A stretch of 11,589 nucleotides of DNA, taken from NCBI GenBank assembly GCA_016783285.1, contig JADHWW010000165.1, forward strand, positions 1-11,589, written 5' to 3'. Below the pieces are notes generated by a model. It did no database searches. It was not told where the DNA came from and saw nothing but the letters and a program-made list of their open reading frames with translations. Below, piece after piece: positions 1-5,429 of the stretch (within the stretch, counting starts at the first letter, position 1; each line of letters begins with the position of its first letter). Origin of the DNA: Anaerolineae bacterium (GTDB lineage Bacteria; Chloroflexota; Anaerolineae; B4-G1). Position numbers and translations under genes: made by a program.

Positions 1-348
1 ACCATCGTGGCCCGCAATCTCGGTCCGGACGTTGCCGACGGGGCCATCGTATCCGACACCATCCCGGCCAATATCACCGGCGTATCCTGGACCTGTGTGG
101 CCTCGGGCGGCGCGACCTGTACGGGTGGCACCGGGAACAACGTCAGCGACACGTTGACCAGTTTCCCGGTTGGCGGAGTGGTCACCTACACGGTAAAGGG
201 CAATCTGGCCCTCCTGGATAGCGCGGTCAATACCGCCACTGTGACCCCTCCCGCCGGGGTCGTTGACCCGGACAATGCCAACAATAGCGCGACCGTCAGC
301 ACGTACAGAATACTGTTGATGCCGATTTTCAAGAACTATCGGCCCTGA
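1..348 (+). CDS. Secreted DUF11-repeat surface protein, 3' end only
   Basis: The reading frame is open from the first base, so this is the C-terminal end of a longer protein that starts outside the window. The 116 visible residues have the pattern of a DUF11 / conserved-repeat beta-sandwich module: an N-x-G-P-D start, a D-x-I-P strand turn, a C-x8-C pair, an F-x-V-G-G-x-V-T-Y-T-V strand, and an N-T-A-T-V ... D-P-D-N-A-N-N-S-A-T-V end. Such modules are typical of large exported or cell-surface proteins. The final residues (ILLMPIFKNYRP) are a short hydrophobic stretch followed by K-N-Y, which resembles the terminal tail shared by many exported Anaerolineae proteins; a sorting or anchoring role is only inference. 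The stop codon TGA touches a repeated hairpin element that probably ends transcription. Substrate and function are unknown. Confidence 0.8.
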   Translation, partial: TIVARNLGPDVADGAIVSDTIPANITGVSWTCVASGGATCTGGTGNNVSDTLTSFPVGGVVTYTVKGNLALLDSAVNTATVTPPAGVVDPDNANNSATVSTYRILLMPIFKNYRP

Positions 349-443
349 AAGCGCCACGTAGAGCAGACTTTCGAGTCTGCCAGACAATTCCGAGTAACCA
401 TCTACGGCCCTGCTGCTCTCGCCCGTGACGAGTGGCAGGGCCG
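349..443 (+). repeat. Dispersed hairpin element, copy 1 (terminator-like)
   Basis: Nearly identical to 3147-3234; the differences are one base near the middle and a 7-base insertion plus one substitution in the second loop. It contains two hairpins: a 7-bp stem with TTCG loop (363-369/374-380) and a 14-bp stem with two mismatches (405-418/430-443). Both copies begin immediately after a TGA stop codon, so it may act as a mobile or shared transcription terminator. Confidence 0.85.
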
Positions 444-913
444 TGCTGGTGCGCGAGCCAGACGAGGCCCTTTTGAGAAAAGAGCGCGAGTTGATCCTGG
501 AGGAGCCAGACGCGCAGAAGCGGGCCGACTTGCTGGCGTTGGCGGTGACGATAGCCTCGCGCTACTTTGACAGAGCGTTTCTGTGGCGCTTTTTTCGAGA
601 GGAATTGGAACAGATGCGAGAAGCGACGTTCGTAGAAGAGTGGGTTCAAGAGGGCATTGAGCGGGGGCTTCAGCAAGGGCTTCGACAGGGAGAGGTGGAA
701 GGCACACGGCATACACACCGGCAAAACACCCTGCAGATCTTGCGGGCGCGCTTCAATCTGTCTCGGCAAGAGTTGGAGCCTCTGGCAGAACAACTGGAGA
801 CGATTGATGACCTGGATGAGTTGAGGGAGTTGTTCAACCATGCCCTGCTGGACGTCACCGCGGCCGACTTTGGCGCCCGACTGAGCCGGATGGGGAACGG
901 GCGACAGTCTTGA
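425..913 (+). pseudogene. C-terminal fragment of Rpn/DUF4351-like protein
   Basis: The 162-residue reading frame matches the C-terminal half of the Rpn / DUF4351 group (PD-(D/E)XK nuclease-type, transposase-like proteins common in Cyanobacteria and Chloroflexota): a helical segment with paired acidic and basic residues (about 15-75), a G-I-E-R-G-L-Q-Q-G-L-R-Q-G glycine-every-four repeat (about 79-93), and a terminal helix with R-F-x-L ... L-E-x-L ... L-D-E-L-R-E-L-F. The roughly 200-residue nuclease domain that normally precedes this is missing. The only start candidate (GTG at 425) lies inside the loop of the hairpin repeat, and the frame has stops just upstream at 359 and 395, so the repeat seems to have replaced the 5' part. 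Most likely a non-functional remnant; a short accessory protein cannot be excluded. Confidence 0.65.
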
Positions 914-968
914 ACGACGACAGTCCCTGACCCAACGACCGGCCTCACTGGCGCCAAAGTCATCACGT

Positions 969-1112
969 TCCGGTGGGTACGGGCAATCCACCGGCGGCGG
1001 CTACACGGAGCCCTTGAGCCTACTGGCGTGGGCGTGGCTGCGGGTCTTGCTGGCTGTGATGGTTGCTGCAGGAGACATCGTCGCAGTGGCGCTCAAGCGG
1101 CGCACGGCCTGA
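969..1112 (+). pseudogene. Remnant of a Gly-rich, hydrophobic, basic C-terminus, copy 1
   Basis: In this frame, which has no start codon of its own, the translation gives a Gly/Ser-rich stretch, then about 27 hydrophobic residues (from L-S-L-L-A-W to V-A-V-A-L), then K-R-R-T-A and TGA. This is the layout of a C-terminal membrane anchor. The last 14 codons align codon for codon with 3101-3145 (A-G-D-I-V-A-V-A-L-K-R-R-T-A against A-G-A-V-V-A-L-A-L-R-R-R-T-V), with several changes at third positions, which indicates former coding sequence. No intact parent gene is present and the family is not recognised. Confidence 0.4.
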
Positions 1113-1140
1113 ACGATAAGTCTGGCGACGGTACGATAAA

Positions 1141-1169
1141 GAGAGGCCCGGCTCTCCGCCGGGCCTCTC
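1141..1169 (+). terminator. Strong GC hairpin, likely terminator
   Basis: A perfect 12-bp stem (1141-1152 with 1158-1169) with a 5-base loop, followed by a weak T-containing stretch ending in TTTT at 1177-1180. It separates the upstream gene debris from the ATPase promoter. The T run is poor, so rho-independent termination is likely but not certain. Confidence 0.65.
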
Positions 1170-1171
1170 AC

Positions 1172-1200
1172 TTGCGTTTTGACGCCGGCTGTGCTACACT
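1172..1200 (+). promoter_or_regulatory. Sigma70-type promoter of the ATPase gene
   Basis: TTGCGT (1172-1177), a 17-bp spacer and TACACT (1195-1200). Transcription would start near 1207, giving an untranslated leader of about 56 bases before the ATG at 1263. The same form of promoter (TTGCGC-N17-TACAAT) occurs at 11525-11553. Confidence 0.6.
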
Positions 1201-1207
1201 TGATTCC

Positions 1208-1245
1208 GCAAATCAACAAATCTCAAATCAGCAAATCAACAAATC
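1208..1245 (+). repeat. A-rich direct repeats in the ATPase leader
   Basis: The 15-base unit GCAAATCAACAAATC occurs at 1208-1222 and 1231-1245, with a partial unit between. It lies in the predicted untranslated leader, downstream of the promoter and before the ribosome binding site, and has a very different base composition from the surrounding DNA. It could keep the leader unstructured; no function is proven. Confidence 0.7.
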
Positions 1246-1262
1246 ACCACAGGAGGGGCAAA

Positions 1263-3059
1263 ATGCAATATCCATTACGAGAAGCGATAGGTGATCCTGA
1301 CCTGCTCGTGGGTCGCGAGAGAGAATTTCGCAATTTTGGCAAGTGGATTGCCAACATCCCCAAAATGCTCTCAAAGTCAAGGGTCATCCTGGCCCGCCGC
1401 AAGAGCGGCAAGACCGCGCTCGTGCAACGTATCTTTAACCAACTGTGGAGCGAGAATGGGGCCGTGATCCCGTTTTACTTTAGCATCGGCGAAAACGAGG
1501 TCTGGTATCCGGATTTTGCCGTGGATTACTATCGTGCTTTCGCCTCACAATACATTTCCTTTCTGGAAAGAAATCCAGAATTGATAGACAAACCGCTCTC
1601 TCTGGAAAAAATCAAGGAATATGGCCTGGCAAAGTCAATCGCCCCTCTGATCGACGACGTCGATGCCCTCTTTCGGGATAAAGAGATAGGCTTTCACGGT
1701 GCGATGTGGAAAACTGCTTACGCTGCCCCACATCGTTACGCGGCGGTGCTGGATACGCGCTTCCTGGTCATTCTGGACGAATTCCAAAATCTGGCCCGGT
1801 ACGTGTATCCCGACCGCCACTACCAGACCAGTCCGATTGAAAGTATGCCCGGCAGTTTCCACTCCGTCGTCGAATCCAAGATCGCGCCCATGCTGGTCAC
1901 CGGCTCCTACGTGGGTTGGCTGCTCGAGATCAGCAGCAAGTATTTGCAGGCCGGGCGGCTGTCCAGGTTCCGCATATCTCCCTACCTCACCCCTGAGGCT
2001 GGCTTGCAGGCAGTCTACAAGTATGCCGAGGTCTACGACGAACCGATCACCAACGAGACCGCCGTGCAGATCAACGAGTTGTGCATGTCCGACCCCTTCT
2101 TCATCTCCTGCGTGATGCAGAGCAACTATGAGGGGCGCGACCCTTCACTTCGACTGGGCTCAGTACAAGCGACAGGCTCAGGACGCCGCCTGACCACGAC
2201 CGAGGGCGTGGTGAACACGGTGAACTATGAGATCACCAACCGAGAGTCCGAAATGTCTATGACCTGGGCGGAGTACATCGAACTGACGCTGCAGCGGATC
2301 AACGACCGGAACGCCAAGGCGATGTTGCTCCACCTGAGCAAGCACGCCGGCCGGTACTGGAGCACGCGCGAACTCAAGGAGGAGTTGGGCCTGGAGTTGA
2401 GCCTCGACGAGATCAAACGGAGACTGCTGCTGATGGTCAAGTCGGACGTCATCGAGTGGGGGCCGTCCGACGTCGATTTCCGGGGTTTGCAGGACGGCAC
2501 GCTCAATTTGATTCTGCGTCACCGCTTCGAGAAGGAGATCAGCGATTTCGAGTTCGTGCCAGACTTTAAGCAGGACTTTCGAGCCCAGATAGAAAAGTTG
2601 GAGGAGAAAAAGCAGAAACTGCAAGGGATGGTGAACAATCTGGTGGGCCAGTTTGCGGAAATCCAATTGGTCAACGAGTTTCGCGCCCGGAAGCGGTTCG
2701 CTTTATCCGAGTTTTTCGACGGTGTGGAGGACGATAGCGAGTTGAACGTCGGCGACGTGAGGTCGCGGGTCTCGATTCAGCGCGACGACGGAAAACGTAT
2801 GGAGATAGACGTGCGGGCCAAATCGAGTTGCGGGCGGACGGTACTGGTCGAGGTGCGGAAGAGGAAAGCGACGATGGGGCTCAAAGCGGTCGAGGATTTC
2901 CAGGAAAAGGTAGAGGTCTATGCGGAACTCTTTCCCGACGAGACGGTACTGCCGGCCTATCTCTCGCTGGGCGGTTTCACGGAGGAGGCGCAGCGCTTCT
3001 GCGAGGAACGGGGTATCGGGACGGCGGAGGGGATCGAGTATCTCTTGAGTGGAGGTTAA
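1263..3059 (+). CDS. Archaeal-type AAA ATPase with C-terminal nuclease-like domain
   Basis: Predicted 598-residue ATPase of the Arch_ATPase/STAND-like group (PF01637 type). The Walker A motif is ARRKSGKT (residues 44-51), with Ala in place of the usual first Gly; Walker B is FLVILDEF (D172, E173), and a sensor-like M-L-V-T-G-S follows at about 210-215. A winged-helix-like region spans about 363-425, then a coiled-coil (about 437-462), and a C-terminal domain with E-I-D-V (514-517) and V-E-V-R-K (529-533), which fits a PD-(D/E)XK nuclease core with Arg or Lys in the last position. The start is set by AGGAGGGG six bases before ATG 1263; an upstream in-frame start at 1179 lies inside the promoter. 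The gene stands alone with its own promoter. A short palindromic repeat is inserted in frame at about residues 293-308. Role unknown: defence, recombination or regulation are all possible. The ATPase assignment is firm, the nuclease assignment moderate. Confidence 0.85.
   Translation: MQYPLREAIGDPDLLVGREREFRNFGKWIANIPKMLSKSRVILARRKSGKTALVQRIFNQLWSENGAVIPFYFSIGENEVWYPDFAVDYYRAFASQYISFLERNPELIDKPLSLEKIKEYGLAKSIAPLIDDVDALFRDKEIGFHGAMWKTAYAAPHRYAAVLDTRFLVILDEFQNLARYVYPDRHYQTSPIESMPGSFHSVVESKIAPMLVTGSYVGWLLEISSKYLQAGRLSRFRISPYLTPEAGLQAVYKYAEVYDEPITNETAVQINELCMSDPFFISCVMQSNYEGRDPSLRLGSVQATGSGRRLTTTEGVVNTVNYEITNRESEMSMTWAEYIELTLQRINDRNAKAMLLHLSKHAGRYWSTRELKEELGLELSLDEIKRRLLLMVKSDVIEWGPSDVDFRGLQDGTLNLILRHRFEKEISDFEFVPDFKQDFRAQIEKLEEKKQKLQGMVNNLVGQFAEIQLVNEFRARKRFALSEFFDGVEDDSELNVGDVRSRVSIQRDDGKRMEIDVRAKSSCGRTVLVEVRKRKATMGLKAVEDFQEKVEVYAELFPDETVLPAYLSLGGFTEEAQRFCEERGIGTAEGIEYLLSGG
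2141..2184 (+). repeat. In-frame palindromic repeat inside the ATPase gene
   Basis: Contains TTCGACTGGGCTCAG followed by TACAAGC and a second GGCTCAGGAC. It belongs to the same family as the elements at 5850-5867, 6005-6025 and 9145-9190. It keeps the reading frame and adds a Ser/Arg/Gly-rich linker between the ATPase region and the winged-helix region. Confidence 0.7.
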
Positions 3060-3061
3060 GG

Positions 3062-3145
3062 GCCTGGGTTAGTCGTGGGCACTGCTGGTCGCGTGGGGCC
3101 GCGGGAGCCGTCGTGGCGCTGGCGCTCAGGCGGCGCACGGTCTGA
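3062..3145 (+). pseudogene. Remnant of hydrophobic basic C-terminus, copy 2
   Basis: Ends in A-G-A-V-V-A-L-A-L-R-R-R-T-V and TGA, homologous codon for codon to the end of 969-1112. Upstream of residue A-G the similarity continues only after a frame change (W-A-L-L-V-A-W in the next frame), so this copy is decayed. It starts directly after the ATPase stop and ends directly at the second hairpin element. Confidence 0.4.
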
Positions 3146-3146
3146 G

Positions 3147-3234
3147 AAGCGCCACGTAGAGCAGACTTTCGAGTCTGCCAGACAATTCCGAGTAAACATC
3201 TACGGCCCTGCTGCTCTCACGAGTAGCAGGGCCG
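3147..3234 (+). repeat. Dispersed hairpin element, copy 2 (terminator-like)
   Basis: Second copy of 349-443. The small TTCG-loop hairpin is at 3161-3178 and the long stem (14 bp, one mismatch) at 3203-3216/3221-3234, followed by the T-rich stretch TTGCTTCTT. It probably terminates transcription coming from the ATPase gene. Confidence 0.85.
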
Positions 3235-3262
3235 TTGCTTCTTACGTAAGCGTGCAGCCTGT

Positions 3263-3291
3263 TTGACTTGCCTCTTCAGGCATGGTAGAAT
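3263..3291 (+). promoter_or_regulatory. Sigma70-type promoter of the antitoxin remnant
   Basis: TTGACT (3263-3268), exactly 17 bp, TAGAAT (3286-3291), close to consensus. The next ribosome binding site and start codon on this strand are at 3361-3377. The promoter therefore survives although the toxin gene it once drove is broken. Confidence 0.65.
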
Positions 3292-3374
3292 TTTGCTAGC
3301 GAAAGCCGTCTTCATCTGTTAATGTTCGTCCGTTGGCAATCCCCCATCAAGTGTTGTTGAAAGGAGATGAGACT

Positions 3375-3587
3375 GTGACAACTCGGGTTGGATTGAAGCG
3401 GCAAGTCGTAACGACCTTGGACACGTTTCCAGAAGAAACGCTGGCAGAGGTCGCCATATTCCTGGACTATCTACAGTACAAATCGACCAGGTGTTTGCTT
3501 CTCTCGACATCGTCGGAGGCAGTTATGCTGTGGCTTCGCTCAATCGGTATACAGCCCGAGCCCTGCGCAACATTCCTTGTTCGGTAG
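3375..3587 (+). pseudogene. DUF2281-like antitoxin, C-terminus replaced
   Basis: Begins at GTG with AAGGAG eight bases upstream. The first 39 residues (V-T-T-R-V-G-L-K-R-Q-V-V then L-D-T-F-P-E-E-T-L-A-E-V-A-I-F-L-D-Y-L-Q-Y-K) match small proteins of the DUF2281 / antitoxin type, whose typical core is L-P-E-E-x-L-x-E-V-x-x-F-L-x-F-L. After about residue 39 the frame runs out of phase through DNA that codes for a PIN domain in another frame and stops at 3585-3587. The N-terminal part could still be made as a small protein, but its tail is artificial. The pairing with a PIN relic supports a former VapBC-like module. Confidence 0.6.
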
Positions 3588-3670
3588 TTCCAGACATGCC
3601 AAATCGCATCATTGCGGCAACAGCATATCAACCAGGATTGCCTCTAATAAGGGTGACCCGCCGGTTTTAA
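3479..3670 (+). pseudogene. Headless PIN-domain (VapC-like) toxin remnant
   Basis: A frame without a start codon gives Q-I-D-Q-V-F-A-S-L-D-I-V, then R-A-L-R-N-I-P, then V-P-D-M-P-N-R-I-I-A-A-T-A and G-L-P-L-I. The motif D-x-P-x-R-I-I-A-A-T-A followed by G-x-P-L-I is the C-terminal acidic-residue region of PIN-domain ribonucleases, which in intact proteins continues as T-R-D. The N-terminal half with the first catalytic Asp is gone, and the usual T-R-D is altered to R-V-T. It overlaps the antitoxin remnant in another frame; a deletion of the antitoxin end and the toxin start explains the junction near 3478-3490. Confidence 0.6.
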
Positions 3671-4345
3671 GTTCAGCCTTCAGCCTGCTCCGCGCCAGCG
3701 CCGAACTGGCCCAGGCAGCCGTCCACAACCCGGATGACCTGGATGAGCTGTGGAAGCTGGAACGGCGGGCACGGACGGCGCTCACTCGATTGCAAACAGC
3801 ACTGGATCGTGCAGAGCGGTAGTAAGAGATTTGTCTATGATAGCGAGGATGACCTGAGCGTCCTGATGGATTACGCCCTCTACGAGTACCGGGTGATGGG
3901 CAAGAACGCGGTTGAACGGTACCAGGAAGAAATTGGCGGGGAAACCCAGATCGAGCGCGAGTTGCTGGCGGCGATGGTGGCTTCATCCACCTCGCTCTTT
4001 GAAGTCGAGTCTGTCTCAACTAGCACGTGCATCATGCGCTTGAGCGACCTGGCGAACGAAGGACGCACGATCAACTTGATGGACATCAATTTCAGCCAGC
4101 GCGTAACTCCCGACTGGCTGCTCTTTATTCGGCCCATCACGCTCGAAAACTTTAGCATGACCTCCGGTATAGCCTTCATTTTTCCGAGACACCTGAAGGA
4201 GGAACTGCTCAAACGGTGGCATCGCTCTCAATCCCGCCGTAGGAGATTGGCACAGCCTGTTTCTGCCAGGCGCTATGCGACCTTCTTTAGGCTGAGCAAG
4301 GTCAAAGGCATTGAGGTCAGATATGAAGAAGTGGGGAAGGCGTAA
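3671..4345 (+). pseudogene. Frameshifted hypothetical protein gene
   Basis: Two coding-like segments lie in different frames. The first (to the stop at 3820-3822) gives an amphipathic helical region, A-S-A-E-L-A-Q-A-A ... D-D-L-D-E-L-W-K-L-E-R-R-A-R-T-A-L. The second, in the +2 frame and convincing from about 3815, reads K-R-F-V-Y-D-S-E-D-D-L-S-V-L-M-D-Y-A-L-Y-E-Y-R, then E-R-E-L-L-A-A-M-V-A-S, S-L-F-E-V, L-S-D-L and F-S-M-T-S-G-I-A-F-I-F-P. These resemble a group of bacterial hypothetical proteins I recall only loosely, sometimes with SEC-C zinc motifs; none is seen here. GTG at 3809 could start a 178-residue protein, but no ribosome binding site is visible, so a broken gene is the better reading. 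Function unknown. Confidence 0.45.
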
Positions 4346-4468
4346 CCGATGACCGACGCCAAGCTGACATTTCACTACGGAGCAAAGAAGGCGCATCGTC
4401 GCGGCGTATCTTTTCAACATTCCGGGGCAATACCTCCGAGGTTTACAAATTCGGGCCCTCAAGATGGA

Positions 4469-4533
4469 GGTAGGGCAAGTTGGTAACTTGCCAGGACGCA
4501 ATTTGCCAAATTGCGCTACGTACTTGCCCCACC
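4469..4533. repeat. Nested REP-like palindromes
   Basis: Two adjacent perfect hairpins (8-bp stems with 3-base loops at 4474-4492 and 4497-4515) are enclosed by longer arms (4469-4480 and 4522-4533) that pair with one mismatch. The element lies just after the superoxide reductase stop on the minus strand, where it could protect or end that mRNA, though no T run follows. The rest of the gap 4346-4535 holds no convincing gene. Confidence 0.7.
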
Positions 4534-4535
4534 TA

Positions 4536-4907
4536 CTAACCTACGCCAATCTCCTTGCCGCTCTCCCACAGCCCGTGGATGTTGCACAGGGCCAGCGCGT
4601 GCAGCGTGCCGGGTTTGTTTATCTTCAGCGATACGGTCACCGCGTGGTGTGTGAACGCGGCTCCCTCGCCGTGACCGTTGAACTCGAAGCGGCCCAGGTC
4701 GTAGGTGAACTTGCCTCCCTCCGGGTGAAAGTAGAGCGCGATCCAACTGATGTGGTGTTCGACGGTGTTGGGGTGGGCGATCTCCTTCCCCAGCCCGACC
4801 TTCACCTCGAATGGCTCGCCCGCCTTCACCTGGTCCGGGCACTCGATGACCGGCACGTGCTTCTCTTTCTTCCAGTCCGCTGTCTGGATCCTTTCTCCAA
4901 ATTTCAT
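4536..4907 (-). CDS. sor: Superoxide reductase (neelaredoxin type)
   Basis: A 123-residue one-iron superoxide reductase, which reduces superoxide to hydrogen peroxide in the cytoplasm with electrons from rubredoxin and makes no O2. All expected iron ligands are visible: E15 and H17 in K-E-K-H-V-P, H45 in A-H-P-N, H51 in V-E-H-H-I-S-W, and C108 and H111 in C-N-I-H-G-L-W. The length equals that of the archaeal class II enzymes, and the N-terminal desulforedoxin domain of class I (desulfoferrodoxin) is absent. It is the last gene of the minus-strand operon; its ATG is 2 bases after the ferritin stop, and its ribosome binding site (GAGGAGA) lies within the last codons of the ferritin gene. The rubredoxin at the head of the same operon is its likely electron donor. 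Confidence 0.95.
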   Translation of the reverse strand: MKFGERIQTADWKKEKHVPVIECPDQVKAGEPFEVKVGLGKEIAHPNTVEHHISWIALYFHPEGGKFTYDLGRFEFNGHGEGAAFTHHAVTVSLKINKPGTLHALALCNIHGLWESGKEIGVG

Positions 4908-4909
4908 CG

Positions 4910-5407
4910 TTATCTCCTCTCTTTCATCAGTTGGATGTCCTCAGCGAGGGCCTGCAGGTCTTCCTCGTGCTCGATCTCGTCCGCCATGATCGCCAGGGCC
5001 ATCTCGTATGTCACCGGGTCGGCATCCCTGGTGAGTTCCACCAACTGCCGATAGGCCTCAATGGCGCATTGCTCGCCCTTGATGTTCTGCTCCAGCAACA
5101 CCTCCACGTAAGGGTCGTCGGGCGCCTCGTACCCACAGTTGGTCATCTCGTACCAGTCTGCGGGCTTGAGCAGCGGTGTGCCACCCAGTTGGAGTATCCT
5201 GTTCGCCAGCAACTCGGCGTGGCCGAATTCCTCGGTGGCGTGCTGGACGAGTTCGGCCATCACTGCCCCCCTCATAGGGCCCTTGGCTACCTTGGCCCCT
5301 ACCCAGTACTGGTAGTATGCCAACCACTCGTCTGCGAGGGCCTTGTTGAGCACCTCGATGAGAGTGTCTACGTCCATACCTACGATCGATCTTCCTTTTG
5401 TACCCAT
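4910..5407 (-). CDS. DPS-like ferritin (DPSL / thioferritin type)
   Basis: A 165-residue four-helix ferritin-like protein. Ferroxidase ligands fit the bacterioferritin pattern: E27 (D-E-W-L-A-Y-Y), E60 and H63 (E-E-F-G-H), E112 (G-E-Q-C), E144 and H147 (E-I-E-H). Two cysteines, C91 in N-C-G-Y-E-A-P and C114 in G-E-Q-C-A-I, match the di-cysteine signature of DPSL proteins, described in Sulfolobus, Pyrococcus and Bacteroides fragilis. These assemble into small 12-subunit cages and use peroxide to oxidise and store iron. Here it would consume the peroxide made by the superoxide reductase encoded 2 bases downstream. The ATG at 5407 has AGGAGG upstream and is preferred to the later ATG at 5377. 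The flavoprotein gene ends 22 bases upstream. Confidence 0.88.
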   Translation of the reverse strand: MGTKGRSIVGMDVDTLIEVLNKALADEWLAYYQYWVGAKVAKGPMRGAVMAELVQHATEEFGHAELLANRILQLGGTPLLKPADWYEMTNCGYEAPDDPYVEVLLEQNIKGEQCAIEAYRQLVELTRDADPVTYEMALAIMADEIEHEEDLQALAEDIQLMKERR

Positions 5408-5429
5408 TTTGATTTGACCTCCTTATTTT

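Noticed and set aside
1208..1245. AAATCA-type repeats as a CRISPR fragment
   Set aside because: Only two 15-base units 8 bases apart, without spacer-like unique sequences or cas genes; better seen as a simple repeat in the leader.
4349..4486. Small 45-codon frame after the hypothetical gene
   Set aside because: No ribosome binding site, no recognisable motif, and its end runs into the REP-like hairpins.
5058..5327. Long frames on either strand inside the ferritin, flavoprotein and FprA genes
   Set aside because: They are overlapping frames of high-GC genes with no motifs, and the proteins in the main frames have complete catalytic sets.
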